The notes beneath the pieces were generated by a model, which worked only from the letters and a program-made list of their open reading frames with translations, searched no databases and was not told the DNA's origin. DNA of 28,284 nucleotides from an uncultured Eubacteriales bacterium (lineage in GTDB: Bacteria; Bacillota; Clostridia; Lachnospirales; Anaerotignaceae): NCBI GenBank assembly GCA_934256695.1, contig CAKQPE010000018.1, positions 1 through 28,284 of the forward strand. Direction: 5' to 3'. A program made the translations under genes and the position numbers. Position 1 is the first letter of the stretch. The number at the start of each line of letters is the position of its first letter. Shown in pieces: positions 6,309 through 13,236 of the stretch.

Positions 6309-8084
6309 ATGAGTGTATGGAGATTAAGAAGAAATAAAGCCGACACAAAGAAAATGGCACAGGTGCTTAATGTGCGTGAGCCTGTGGCAAATGTGCTTGC
6401 CAACAGGGGAATAGGTACATATAATCAGGCAATGCGTTTTCTTAAATGCGATAAAAACAGCCTCTATAGTGCCGAACTGTTTAAAGACGGCGAAAAGGGC
6501 ATTGAAATAATATTAAATGCCGTAAAAACGAAACAAAAAATAGCAGTCTACGGCGATTATGACGCAGACGGTGTTATGAGTACAACAATACTGTATAAAA
6601 CACTTAAATATCTTGGTGCAGACGTTATTTTTTACCTTCCGCACAGACAGAAGGAAGGCTACGGCATGAACTGCGATGCCGTTCGTGAGCTTAACAAAAA
6701 CGGCATCGAGGTTATTTTTACCTGTGATAACGGTATTGCGGCAATAGAAGAAATTGCACTTGCAAAGGAACTGGGCATGAAGGTGGTTGTCCTTGACCAC
6801 CACGAAGTACAGTACGACGAAAACGAAAAAGGCGAAAAGATATTGAAAGTTCCATGTGCCGATGCTGTTATTGACGCAAAACAGATAGATTGTGAATATC
6901 CTTTTAAATTCCTTTGTGCCGCCGGCATGAGCTATAAGTTTGCCAAACTTATGTTTGAAAAAATGAATATGCCTTTTGTTTATGATGATGAGTTTCTGTC
7001 TTTTGCGGCTATAGCTACTGTATGTGATATAGTTGATATGAAGGACGAAAACAGAATAATAGCAAAGAACGGACTGCGTCTTGGGGCAACGACAAAAAAT
7101 CTCGGTTTAAAGGCTTTGATACAGCTTACGGGAATAGAAGGAAAAAGTCTCAGTGAATATCACGCAGGCTTTGTTATAGGCCCTTGTATAAATGCCACAG
7201 GCCGTCTTGAAAGTGCCGAAACGGCAGTAAGACTTTTTACAACAACGGATAAAGACGAGGCATATGAGCTTGCCAAAGAGCTTGTGGAACTTAATAAGGA
7301 ACGAAAAGACATGACTGCCGAGGCTGTGGAAAGAGCCGTTGAGCAGGTTTCAAACAGTGATTTGAAAAACGACAGAGTTCTTGTTATATACGATGAGGAT
7401 GTACACGAGAGCATAGCCGGAATAGTTGCCGGAAGGGTAAAGGAAACCTTCTATAAGCCTGTTATAATGCTTACCAGAAGCGGAGATGTGGCAAAAGGCT
7501 CTGCAAGAAGCATAGAAAGCTACAATATATTTGAGGAGCTTTTAAAATGCAGTGATTTGTTTATAAAATTCGGCGGACACCCTATGGCGGCAGGACTGAG
7601 CCTTGAAAAGGAAAATATAGACATACTCCGAAAGAGGCTTAACGAAAACTGTACCCTTACGGAAAAAGACCTTACAAACGTAATACGAATAGAAGAAGAA
7701 CTTTCTTTGTCTGATATAGATATGGTTCTGGCACAGCAATTAGAGGCTCTTTCGCCTTTCGGCAAAGAGTGTCCCGCACCTATTTTCGGCACAAAAAATG
7801 TTTTAATAAAAAGAATGTCGCTTATGGGAAAGAAAAAAGATATAATAAAATTTGTACTTTGCCAAAATGACGGTTCGGCTTGCTTTGAGGGCATACTTTT
7901 CGGCAGATATGAAGAATTTTGTACCGAACTTGAGCAAAAGTGTAATTGCAGTATAGACATAGCAGTGTCAGGTGGAGTATATTTAAATATGGACATTGTT
8001 TACGGTATAAAGATAAACAGGTTTAACGGCAGAGAAAATATACAGCTTGAAATTAAAGATTTCAGATTTAAGGAGGAAATTTAA
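6309..8084 (+). CDS. recJ: Single-stranded-DNA-specific exonuclease RecJ
   Basis: A 591-aa 5'-3' exonuclease of the DHH superfamily acting in RecF-pathway recombination, mismatch and base-excision repair. Mn-binding motifs are visible: GDYDADG (82-88), CDNG (139-142) and DHH (163-165), then the DHHA1 nucleic-acid-binding domain with GGHPMAAGLSL, and a C-terminal OB-like domain. Length is normal. ATG at 6309 follows AAGGAG at 6298-6303. The gene starts directly downstream of repeat copy B, so its 5' leader, if transcribed through the repeat, would be heavily structured. The RBS of apt is at its 3' end and the two genes are one base apart. Confidence 0.96.
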   Translation: MSVWRLRRNKADTKKMAQVLNVREPVANVLANRGIGTYNQAMRFLKCDKNSLYSAELFKDGEKGIEIILNAVKTKQKIAVYGDYDADGVMSTTILYKTLKYLGADVIFYLPHRQKEGYGMNCDAVRELNKNGIEVIFTCDNGIAAIEEIALAKELGMKVVVLDHHEVQYDENEKGEKILKVPCADAVIDAKQIDCEYPFKFLCAAGMSYKFAKLMFEKMNMPFVYDDEFLSFAAIATVCDIVDMKDENRIIAKNGLRLGATTKNLGLKALIQLTGIEGKSLSEYHAGFVIGPCINATGRLESAETAVRLFTTTDKDEAYELAKELVELNKERKDMTAEAVERAVEQVSNSDLKNDRVLVIYDEDVHESIAGIVAGRVKETFYKPVIMLTRSGDVAKGSARSIESYNIFEELLKCSDLFIKFGGHPMAAGLSLEKENIDILRKRLNENCTLTEKDLTNVIRIEEELSLSDIDMVLAQQLEALSPFGKECPAPIFGTKNVLIKRMSLMGKKKDIIKFVLCQNDGSACFEGILFGRYEEFCTELEQKCNCSIDIAVSGGVYLNMDIVYGIKINRFNGRENIQLEIKDFRFKEEI

Positions 8085-8085
8085 A

Positions 8086-8598
8086 ATGGATTTAGCAAGC
8101 ACAATAAGAAGTATTCCCGACTTTCCGCAAAAGGGCATAATATTCAGAGATATTACAACACTGCTTAAAAACCCTGAGGCTATGGTTGAGTCAATCGACC
8201 GTATAGCGAAAACTCTCGAAGGTATTGATTTTGATTATGTTATTGGTCCGGAGAGCAGAGGATTTATATTCGGTATGCCTGTTGCGTATAAATTAAAAAA
8301 AGGCTTTATACCGGTGAGAAAGCCGGGCAAACTTCCTGCAAAGACAGTAAGCAAGGAATATTCTCTCGAATACGGTACGGCAACAATAGAGATGCATGAG
8401 GACGCACTTAAAAAAGGCGATAAGGTCGTTATAATAGATGACCTTATGGCTACAGGCGGTACATCAAAGGCTATTGTTGATCTTGCGGAAGAAATGGGAG
8501 CAGAGGTTGTTGCTTTAAGATTTGCCATTGAGCTTGATGCACTTAAAGGCAGAGATGTTCTTAGAGGATATGATATAAAATCTATTATTAATTATTAA
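8086..8598 (+). CDS. apt: Adenine phosphoribosyltransferase
   Basis: A 170-aa type I phosphoribosyltransferase converting adenine plus PRPP to AMP (purine salvage). The PRPP loop is VVIIDDLMATGGT (114-126), and the N-terminal RSIPDFPQKGIIFRDIT segment (8-24) is diagnostic of Apt. The start at 8086 is supported by AGGAGGAAAT located 5-10 bases upstream; a longer reading frame would begin inside recJ without an RBS. recJ-apt adjacency is common in Clostridia, where relA usually follows. Here relA is absent and rplS with its own promoter comes next. Confidence 0.96.
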   Translation: MDLASTIRSIPDFPQKGIIFRDITTLLKNPEAMVESIDRIAKTLEGIDFDYVIGPESRGFIFGMPVAYKLKKGFIPVRKPGKLPAKTVSKEYSLEYGTATIEMHEDALKKGDKVVIIDDLMATGGTSKAIVDLAEEMGAEVVALRFAIELDALKGRDVLRGYDIKSIINY

Positions 8599-8606
8599 AA
8601 AATTGC

Positions 8607-8635
8607 TTGATTATATGAGATAGTTTTGATATAAT
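8607..8635 (+). promoter_or_regulatory. SigA promoter for rplS
   Basis: TTGATT (8607-8612), a 17-base spacer and TATAAT (8630-8635), starting only eight bases after the apt stop codon. Transcription would start near 8642, leaving a leader of about 75 bases before rplS. Confidence 0.75.
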
Positions 8636-8642
8636 ATTATGG

Positions 8643-8704
8643 TATGTTTTAAGAATGGTCCGCTGTCGTTGTATGTATGCGGCAAGAACATTCGGTGTTT
8701 TTCA
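8643..8704 (+). ncRNA. Probable L19 leader in the rplS 5' UTR
   Basis: The leader can fold with TGTT (8645-8648) pairing AACA (8687-8690) and an inner CCGC (8660-8663) pairing GCGG (8679-8682), with conserved-looking GAATGGTCCGCTGT and GGCAAGAACATTCGG blocks. A leader of this type (Rfam L19_leader) precedes rplS in low-GC Gram-positives and is thought to mediate autoregulation by L19. The assignment rests on position and resemblance from memory, not on a covariance-model search. Confidence 0.6.
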
Positions 8705-8717
8705 GGAGGAATAAAAA

Positions 8718-9065
8718 ATGAACGAAATTATCAAGAGCATTGAAGCTGAACAGCTTAAAAGCGAAATCCCTGCATTTAACGTAGGTGATACAATCCGTGT
8801 TTACGCAAAGGTTGTAGAAGGCGAAAAAGAAAGATTACAGATGTTTGAAGGCGTTGTAATCAAGAGACAGAACGGTGGCGTTCGTGAAACATTTACAGTA
8901 AGAAGAATTGCTTCAGGCGTAGGTGTTGAAAGAACATGGCCAATCCATTCCCCAAGAATCGACCGTATCGAACTTGTAAGACGTGGTATTGTAAGACGTG
9001 CTAAACTTTACTACCTCAGAGACAGAGTTGGTAAGGCTGCTAAAGTTAAAGAAGTTTTAAGATAA
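8718..9065 (+). CDS. rplS: Large ribosomal subunit protein L19
   Basis: A 115-aa ribosomal protein at the 30S-50S interface. The canonical PAFNVGDTIRVYAKVVEG and GGVRETFTVRRIASGVGVERT blocks are present, and the C-terminal RRAKLYYLRDRVGKAAKVKE is textbook L19. ATG at 8718 with AGGAGGA 8 bases upstream. The gene sits between its own promoter/leader and a terminator. In Bacillus it follows trmD-rplS; here no trmD or rimM is nearby. Codon use is richer in GTA/CGT/ATC than in the neighbours, as expected for a highly expressed gene. Confidence 0.98.
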   Translation: MNEIIKSIEAEQLKSEIPAFNVGDTIRVYAKVVEGEKERLQMFEGVVIKRQNGGVRETFTVRRIASGVGVERTWPIHSPRIDRIELVRRGIVRRAKLYYLRDRVGKAAKVKEVLR

Positions 9066-9079
9066 TTTTAGTACATTGA

Positions 9080-9110
9080 GACCTGATGACTTTTTGTTGT
9101 CAGGTCTTTT
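9080..9110 (+). terminator. Terminator after rplS
   Basis: Stem GACCTGA (9080-9086) with TCAGGTC (9100-9106), followed by TTTT, 15 bases after the rplS stop codon. It lies 26 bases before lepB, so lepB expression probably depends on read-through or an unseen promoter. Confidence 0.8.
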
Positions 9111-9135
9111 AGTTATAAAACAGAGGTGTATTTTT

Positions 9136-9690
9136 ATGTCAGAAGCTTATGAAAAAAGAAAAAATGACAAGAAAAACGAACTGAAGGAATGGATTGTTTC
9201 AATAGCAATAGTTATTGTTGTGGCTTTTGTTGTAAGAACCTTTGTGTTTTCGACGGCGGTGGTGAAGGGAATTTCAATGGAACCTAATTATTACCACGGA
9301 AATGTTTTGGTTGTAAACAAATTTATATATGATTTTTCACAGCCTAAGTTAGGCGATGTTATAATATGTGACTACAATGATGTTGACGGTGAAAAGCTTA
9401 TAAAAAGAGTTATAGGTACACCGGGAGATACTGTTGATTTTCTGCCAAACAACGAAGGAAAGCTTGATGTAAGCATAAACGGTGATATAATAGAGGAAAA
9501 TTATACTAAGGAAGGCACAGGCTTTTACGGTGACGAGGAGTATCCTTTTACGGTGCCAGATAACTGTTACTTTGTTATGGGAGATAACAGAGATAATTCT
9601 ACAGACAGCCGTTGGCAGGATATAGGTGCAATAAACAAGAAAAATATAGTCGGAAAAGCCGCTTTTAAAATATGGCCTTTGGGAAAATAA
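9136..9690 (+). CDS. lepB: Type I signal peptidase
   Basis: A 184-aa signal peptidase that cleaves Sec/Tat signal peptides at the outer face of the membrane. One N-terminal TM (about 19-38) precedes the catalytic Ser48 in ISMEPNY and the general-base Lys90 in KLIKRVIGTPGD, with the box GDNRDNSTDSR near the C-terminus. This is the short Gram-positive (SipS-like) form. The ATG at 9136 follows AGAGGTG; an earlier in-frame start at 9076 would lie before the rplS terminator hairpin and is rejected. The pairing rplS-lepB is common in Clostridia. Confidence 0.95.
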   Translation: MSEAYEKRKNDKKNELKEWIVSIAIVIVVAFVVRTFVFSTAVVKGISMEPNYYHGNVLVVNKFIYDFSQPKLGDVIICDYNDVDGEKLIKRVIGTPGDTVDFLPNNEGKLDVSINGDIIEENYTKEGTGFYGDEEYPFTVPDNCYFVMGDNRDNSTDSRWQDIGAINKKNIVGKAAFKIWPLGK

Positions 9691-9697
9691 AGCATGA

Positions 9698-9928
9698 GAC
9701 CTAAGAACGTGGACTCTGCCCACACCTGTGAGCAATGAACAACAAAGATAGATGCGGCCAATTTATACTTTAACGAAAATAAACCCCCATTCAGAATATT
9801 TTGAATGGGGATTATTTTTTGTGTTTTAAGTTACCGAAAGTTTTTAACAAATAGACAGCAATGTATTGCTGCTTATGCTGAAATTTAGGTTCACCCTTTT
9901 TAAAGGGTGACAGAGTCTCAAGGTTTTA
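9698..9928. repeat. Degenerate modular hairpin repeat, copy E
   Basis: Degenerate copy after lepB. GTGG-ACTCTG-CCCAC (9710-9724) corresponds to the GTGGG terminal stem. The terminator-like core is CCCCATTCA (9785-9793) with TGAATGGGG (9802-9810). A GCAAT-type stem CAGCAATGTATTGCTG is at 9856-9871, TCACCCTTT/AAAGGGTGA at 9891-9910, and a shortened GAGTCTCAAGGTTTT end at 9914-9926. A 22-base stretch at 9737-9758 matches 19 positions of the insertion in copy B (6171-6192). No gene is seen in 9691-9929. Confidence 0.65.
9785..9817 (+). terminator. Terminator-like hairpin after lepB
   Basis: A 9-bp perfect stem (CCCCATTCA with TGAATGGGG) and an 8-base loop, followed by ATTATTTTTT. It probably ends the lepB transcript, about 95 bases after the stop codon. 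It doubles as the variable core of repeat copy E. Confidence 0.7.
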
Positions 9929-9929
9929 A

Positions 9930-10094
9930 TCAACGGCAGTTTTTGTTTGTTTTTTCTGTCTTGCCTGTTTTATCAGACTTGCGTAAGTCCTGTTTTTCAT
10001 TGTTGAAGTTATATTCCTGAGCAAACTCTGTGCGTTTCATATCTTTTTCTGCTCTTTTTGTTGTCTTTTCTGTTTTTTCATTTCTTTTTTCCAT
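9930..10094 (-). CDS. Small protein, possible gamma-type SASP
   Basis: A 54-aa, highly charged and hydrophilic protein (rich in Lys, Glu, Thr, Asn) beginning MEKRNEKTEKTTKRAEKDMK. AAAGGAG lies about 11 bases before the ATG. Residues 22-27 read TEFAQE, resembling the germination-protease site of small acid-soluble spore proteins (TEFASE in gamma type, EIAQE/EIASE in alpha/beta type), and DLRKSDK after it recalls the VRKQN segment of gamma SASPs. A SigG-like promoter lies 44 bases upstream. Together these suggest a forespore-made storage or DNA-protecting peptide. The family assignment is an inference from a short motif; it could instead be an unrelated small basic protein. It lies between two repeat-end fragments. 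Confidence 0.6.
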   Translation of the reverse strand: MEKRNEKTEKTTKRAEKDMKRTEFAQEYNFNNEKQDLRKSDKTGKTEKTNKNCR

Positions 10095-10137
10095 GCGGAT
10101 AACAGCTCCTTTTTAAGTTCAATTTGTTTTGCGTTAT

Positions 10138-10166
10138 TATTATGTTCCCAAATAAAAAGTTTATAC
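10138..10166 (-). promoter_or_regulatory. SigG-like (forespore) promoter
   Basis: On the minus strand, GTATA (10166-10162), a 17-base spacer, then CATAATA (10144-10138). This fits the Bacillus SigG pattern GHATR, about 18 bases, CATNHTA in every defined base, with a spacer one base shorter. It points at the 54-aa gene at 9930-10094. AT-rich DNA makes chance hits possible; agreement with the SASP-like product raises confidence. Confidence 0.5.
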
Positions 10167-10215
10167 ATAAAGAAAAATTTTCAAAAATAAAAAATCCCCT
10201 CATCCGTAACTGAAA

Positions 10216-10237
10216 GGGACAGAGTCCCGTGGTTTTT
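10216..10237 (+). repeat. Isolated repeat-end fragment F
   Basis: GGGAC-AGA-GTCCC followed by GTGGTTTTT. It resembles a terminal stem of the modular repeat and matches 17 of 22 positions of the end of copy E (9907-9928) in the same orientation. The SASP-like gene therefore lies between two direct copies about 310 bases apart. Confidence 0.5.
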
Positions 10238-10244
10238 ACTTTTG

Positions 10245-10273
10245 TTCTCAAAAAAATTAATAAAGAATATAAT
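10245..10273 (+). promoter_or_regulatory. Candidate SigA promoter for the small membrane protein
   Basis: TTCTCA (10245-10250), a 17-base spacer and TATAAT (10268-10273), about 30 bases before the start of the 46-aa gene. The -35 matches only 4 of 6. Confidence 0.4.
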
Positions 10274-10304
10274 AATAAATACCGATAACACGGGGAGAAT
10301 GTAT

Positions 10305-10445
10305 ATGGAGCTTAAAATATTGGGTGTAATACTTGTTTCGCTTGGAACGGGAATGTTGATAGTCCGTTTTCTGCCGTGGTGGGGCTTTATAGCGGCTGCA
10401 ATGCTTGTAGCTGTAGGAGCAGTGCTTATTATAAAGAAATGTTAG
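10305..10445 (+). CDS. 46-aa two-helix membrane protein, unknown function
   Basis: I do not recognise this protein. It consists of two hydrophobic segments, LKILGVILVSLGTGMLIVRF (3-22) and WGFIAAAMLVAVGAVLII (27-44), joined by a short LPWW turn and ending in KKC. The topology is a helical hairpin, with no signal peptidase site evident. The ATG at 10305 is 7 bases after GGGGAG (10292-10297); an ATG at 10299 is too close to that site. It has a candidate promoter of its own and faces the rpmB terminator. Small hydrophobic proteins like this are frequent in Clostridia, some linked to sporulation, but nothing here proves that. Confidence 0.6.
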   Translation: MELKILGVILVSLGTGMLIVRFLPWWGFIAAAMLVAVGAVLIIKKC

Positions 10446-10470
10446 AAAAAATAAAAAAGCAAATAAAAAA

Positions 10471-10494
10471 CTCCCGTTAAAAACGGGAGTCAGT
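10471..10494 (-). terminator. Terminator after rpmB
   Basis: Perfect stem CTCCCGTT (10471-10478) with AACGGGAG (10482-10489) and a 3-base loop. The T tract follows on the minus strand (GGGAGTTTTTTATTT), so it ends the rpmB transcript, 12 bases past its stop codon. The plus-strand gene ending at 10445 may also use it, but has no T tract after the stem. Confidence 0.85.
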
Positions 10495-10501
10495 AGCATA
10501 A

Positions 10502-10702
10502 TCAGATGGCGCGAGTAACTTTACCTGAACGAAGACATCTTGTACAAATGTATATAGATCTGATAGTACCGTTGTCATTGATTTTTACTTTCTTGACATT
10601 AGCTTTCCAAGTCTTGTTAGCACGTCTGCTGACCTGGCTACGGTTAATGCTTATTCTATGACCAGTCTGCATTGTCTTTTCGCAGATTTCACATTTTGCC
10701 AT
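10502..10702 (-). CDS. rpmB: Large ribosomal subunit protein L28
   Basis: A 66-aa ribosomal protein. MAKCEICEKTMQTGHRIS, the central SRRANKTWKANVKKVKI, and the C-terminal YICTRCLRSGKVTRAI are diagnostic. Two CXXC pairs (C4/C7 and the CTRC pair) make this the zinc-binding C+ form. The start at 10700-10702 is fixed by AAGGAGGTG; a longer frame starting at 10735 is rejected because the RBS would be internal. It has its own promoter and terminator. Divergence of rpmB from asp23-fakA is the same arrangement as rpmB/yloU-yloV in Bacillus. Confidence 0.98.
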   Translation of the reverse strand: MAKCEICEKTMQTGHRISINRSQVSRRANKTWKANVKKVKINDNGTIRSIYICTRCLRSGKVTRAI

Positions 10703-10744
10703 TACTTGCACCTCCTTAAATTCTATCCATGACATAACGATATT

Positions 10745-10773
10745 ATTCTAACAGAAAGATACAGATTTGGCAA
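10745..10773 (-). promoter_or_regulatory. SigA promoter for rpmB
   Basis: Minus strand: TTGCCA (10773-10768), a 17-base spacer, TAGAAT (10750-10745). This gives a leader of about 36 bases. Both hexamers match consensus at 5 of 6 and the spacing is ideal. Confidence 0.8.
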
Positions 10774-10840
10774 GTAAAAAAATGATTTTTTCTTAAAAAA
10801 TTTAACTTTAGTGGCTCTGCTCTTTTATTTAAGTATGATT

Positions 10841-10851
10841 TATGGTAAAAT
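10841..10851 (+). promoter_or_regulatory. Candidate extended -10 promoter for asp23-fakA
   Basis: TATGGTAAAAT contains TG, one base, then TAAAAT (10846-10851). The -35 region (TTTATT, 16 bases upstream) is poor. Transcription would start near 10858, giving a leader of about 120 bases before asp23 with no clear fold. Confidence 0.45.
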
Positions 10852-10977
10852 AAACAGGAAATTATGATTATGTGTTCAGAACAAATGGATTTTCAAACAG
10901 GTTCTAAACTTCACTTATCATATTTTTTTTGCAGAAACCCGATACAGCACCGCATAAATATTGCAGGAGGGATATAT

Positions 10978-11343
10978 ATGTCAGTTAAAACAGAAACAAA
11001 TTTTGGAGTAATAACTGTTGACGAAGAAGTAATAGCAAGAGTTGCAGGCTGTGCTGCTATGGATTGTTACGGTATTGTGGGCATGGCAGCCAAAAACATG
11101 AAAGACGGGCTTTTTCAGCTTTTAAAAGTTGAAAGTCTTACAAAAGGCATTAAAGTTTATTCCGATGAGGAGGAAGGAACTATAAGCCTTGAGTTCCATA
11201 TTATAGTTGAATACGGAACGAATATATCGGCTATAGCTGAAAATATTATAAATACTGTCAAATTCCAGATAGAGGAATGTTTCGGAATAAAGACGGACAA
11301 AATAAACGTCTTTGTAGAAGGCGTAAGAGTAGACGAAAGATAA
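10978..11343 (+). CDS. Asp23/Gls24 family envelope stress protein
   Basis: A 121-aa Asp23/Gls24 (DUF322) protein, equivalent to Bacillus YloU by position. Family features: NFGVITVDEEVIARVAGCAAMDCYGIVGMAAKN near the start (quoted as adjoining blocks NFGVITVDEEVIARVAG and CAAMDCYGIVGMA), a central EFHIIVEYGTNISAIAENI and the terminal VFVEGVRV. Such proteins associate with the membrane or envelope under stress. The start at 10978 is set by CAGGAGGG; an upstream in-frame ATG (10864) has no RBS and would add an unconserved 38-residue tail. fakA follows after 18 bases, so the pair is one operon. Confidence 0.93.
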   Translation: MSVKTETNFGVITVDEEVIARVAGCAAMDCYGIVGMAAKNMKDGLFQLLKVESLTKGIKVYSDEEEGTISLEFHIIVEYGTNISAIAENIINTVKFQIEECFGIKTDKINVFVEGVRVDER

Positions 11344-11361
11344 TTCAAGGAGGAAATATAA

Positions 11362-13047
11362 GTGGGGCTTAACAGCATTAACGGACATATTATGCGTGCT
11401 ATGGCTATAGCAGGTGCAAACGAGCTTAGCCGCAGCAGGCAGGAGGTAGACGCTCTTAACGTTTTCCCTGTGCCGGACGGTGATACAGGCACAAATATGT
11501 CTTTAACTATTATTTCAGCTGCAAGAGAAGCTGAAAAGAACAGTTCAAAGAAAATTTTAGATGTTGCGTCTGTATGTGCATCAGGTGCATTAAGAGGTGC
11601 AAGAGGAAATTCCGGTGTTATACTTTCACAGCTTATAAGAGGATTTTCAAAGTCTGTAAGCGGAGAGGAAGAAGCGGACACCATGCTTTTGGCACAGGCA
11701 TTCAAAAAAGCAGCCGAAACTGCGTATAAGGCTGTTATGAAGCCAAAGGAAGGCACAATACTTACAGTTGCATCATCATGTGCTCAGGCAGCACAGAAGG
11801 CAAGCCTTGATACGGACGATGTGGAAGAATTTCTCGGATATATTGTAAGTGAAGGAGAAAAGACTTTAGCTCTTACAACAGATATGCTACCTGCACTTAA
11901 AGAGGCTAATGTTGTAGATGCAGGCGGAATGGGGCTTTTATGCATACTTAAAGGTGCTTTAAACTATCTTAAAGGCGGAAAAGAAGAACCCCTTAACGAA
12001 ATAGGACAGGCTGCACCTGTAACTATGCCTGATTTTGATGCACTTTCTTCCGTAAAGGCTCAGGATATTAAGTTCGGTTATTGTACAGAATTTTTTATAC
12101 TTAAAAAGAATGCCACAGAGGAAGAAATTGACGATTTAAGAAAATATCTTCTTTCCATGGGTGACTCCCTTGTACTTGTAGCCGATGATGATGTTATAAA
12201 GGTTCACGTTCATTCTAATCACCCCGGTCTTGTAATAGAGAAGGCTTTAAGCTTAGGTGCTTTAAACGGTCTTAAAATAGACAATATGCGTATTCAGCAC
12301 AGCAGTAAGATAGAATTTTCACGTCAGGAAAAGGAAGAAAGCAAAAAGGCAGAGGAAAATGTTTTTGCACCGAAAAATACAGAGCCTAAAGAAAGAGGTT
12401 TTATAAGCATTTCTTCCGGCGAAGGTTTTACGGAGATATTCAAAAACATAGGGGTTGACGAAATCATTACAGGCGGACAGACTATGAATCCAAGTACGGA
12501 GGATATACTTAAAGCCATTGAAAAAATAAACGCCAAAACAATATTTGTACTGCCTAACAACAAGAATATAATACTTGCGTCCGAACAAGCGGCAGAACTT
12601 ACCACAGACAAGAAGGTTATAGTTGTAAACACAACATCTGTGCCGGAAGGAATTTCCGCAATGCTCGGTTACGATGAGTCAATGAGTGACGACGAAGTTG
12701 TTGACAGCATGAACGAAAGCGTTGAAATGGTAAGCACTCTCAGTGTTACGTTTGCCGTAAGAGATACTGTTGTTGACGGAATGAAGATTAAAAAAGACGA
12801 TTATATAGGTATGCTGGGCCACAACATAACAACTGTTGGCAAAACCGTTGCAGACTGCACAAAAGAACTTATGAAGAAATCCGTAAATGATGATGCGGAA
12901 GTAATAACAGTTTATTACGGCGAGGATACTTCAAAAGAAGATGCCGAAAGCATTGCAGACTTTGCAAGAGAAACGTTTGACGGCTGTGAGGTTGAGCTGC
13001 ACTACGGCGGACAGCCGCTTTACTACTACCTTATATCTGTTGAGTAA
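11362..13047 (+). CDS. fakA: DAK2-domain fatty acid kinase, FakA/YloV family
   Basis: A 561-aa protein with an N-terminal DAK2 domain. The Mg-ATP motif VPDGDTGTNM is at 37-46, and GARGNSGVILSQL and EGTILTV follow. The C-terminal YloV-type domain runs from about residue 220. FakA is the ATP-binding subunit that phosphorylates fatty acids held by a FakB (DegV) protein, feeding exogenous fatty acids into phospholipids. No fakB gene is in the window. The start is GTG (11362) with AAGGAGGAA 8 bases before. A Glu/Lys-rich linker (about 315-340) separates the two domains. Confidence 0.93.
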   Translation: MGLNSINGHIMRAMAIAGANELSRSRQEVDALNVFPVPDGDTGTNMSLTIISAAREAEKNSSKKILDVASVCASGALRGARGNSGVILSQLIRGFSKSVSGEEEADTMLLAQAFKKAAETAYKAVMKPKEGTILTVASSCAQAAQKASLDTDDVEEFLGYIVSEGEKTLALTTDMLPALKEANVVDAGGMGLLCILKGALNYLKGGKEEPLNEIGQAAPVTMPDFDALSSVKAQDIKFGYCTEFFILKKNATEEEIDDLRKYLLSMGDSLVLVADDDVIKVHVHSNHPGLVIEKALSLGALNGLKIDNMRIQHSSKIEFSRQEKEESKKAEENVFAPKNTEPKERGFISISSGEGFTEIFKNIGVDEIITGGQTMNPSTEDILKAIEKINAKTIFVLPNNKNIILASEQAAELTTDKKVIVVNTTSVPEGISAMLGYDESMSDDEVVDSMNESVEMVSTLSVTFAVRDTVVDGMKIKKDDYIGMLGHNITTVGKTVADCTKELMKKSVNDDAEVITVYYGEDTSKEDAESIADFARETFDGCEVELHYGGQPLYYYLISVE

Positions 13048-13054
13048 TACATAA

Positions 13055-13214
13055 AGACCGTGGGCTTTGCCCACACCCACAAGCCTTTAAAAAGGCTTGA
13101 CCTAAACTTTAACAAAAAACCATACCGATTTATCGGTATGGTTTTTAATGTTAAAAGTTTTACTCAATTTTTTTCAAAAAATTGTCAGGGTTTGGGGTGA
13201 AACCCCAAGGTTTT
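13055..13214. repeat. Modular hairpin repeat, copy C
   Basis: The cleanest copy. Stems: GTGGGC-TTT-GCCCAC (13060-13074); CAAGCCTTT/AAAGGCTTG (13080-13099); a long core with A5 and T5 flanks (13115-13146); CAATTTTTT/AAAAAATTG (13165-13184); TTGGGG-TGAAA-CCCCAA (13192-13208). Orientation is opposite to copies A and B. It starts 8 bases after the fakA stop codon and ends 10 bases before the recG RBS. Confidence 0.9.
13115..13146. terminator. Terminator-like core hairpin after fakA
   Basis: A 15-base arm AAAAACCATACCGAT and its exact complement, separated by two bases, ending in TTTTT. It can terminate transcription in both directions and probably ends asp23-fakA. It is the variable core of repeat copy C. 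Confidence 0.7.
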
Positions 13215-13236
13215 ATTTCATTCGGAGGTAAAGACG

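Noticed and set aside
9076..9135. Longer lepB starting upstream of the rplS terminator
   Set aside because: It would put the start before a strong terminator hairpin; 9136 has an AGAGGTG site and gives the normal SipS-like N-terminus.
9693..9737. A 14-codon frame beginning ATGAGACCTAAG after lepB
   Set aside because: It lies inside a degenerate repeat, has no RBS and is too short to support.
10195..10218. CCCCTCATCCGT stretch as a second copy of the CCTCAGTCAC-type repeat
   Set aside because: Only a short initial similarity; the paired stems that define 23616-23658 are missing.
10864..10977. Longer N-terminus for the Asp23 protein starting at 10864
   Set aside because: No RBS at the upstream ATG, while the ATG at 10978 has CAGGAGGG at good spacing; the extra 38 residues do not look like the family.
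12319..12632. Long antisense frames within fakA, and similar frames opposite secD, recJ, recG and smc
   Set aside because: They mirror codon structure of the sense genes, lack RBSs and resemble no family.
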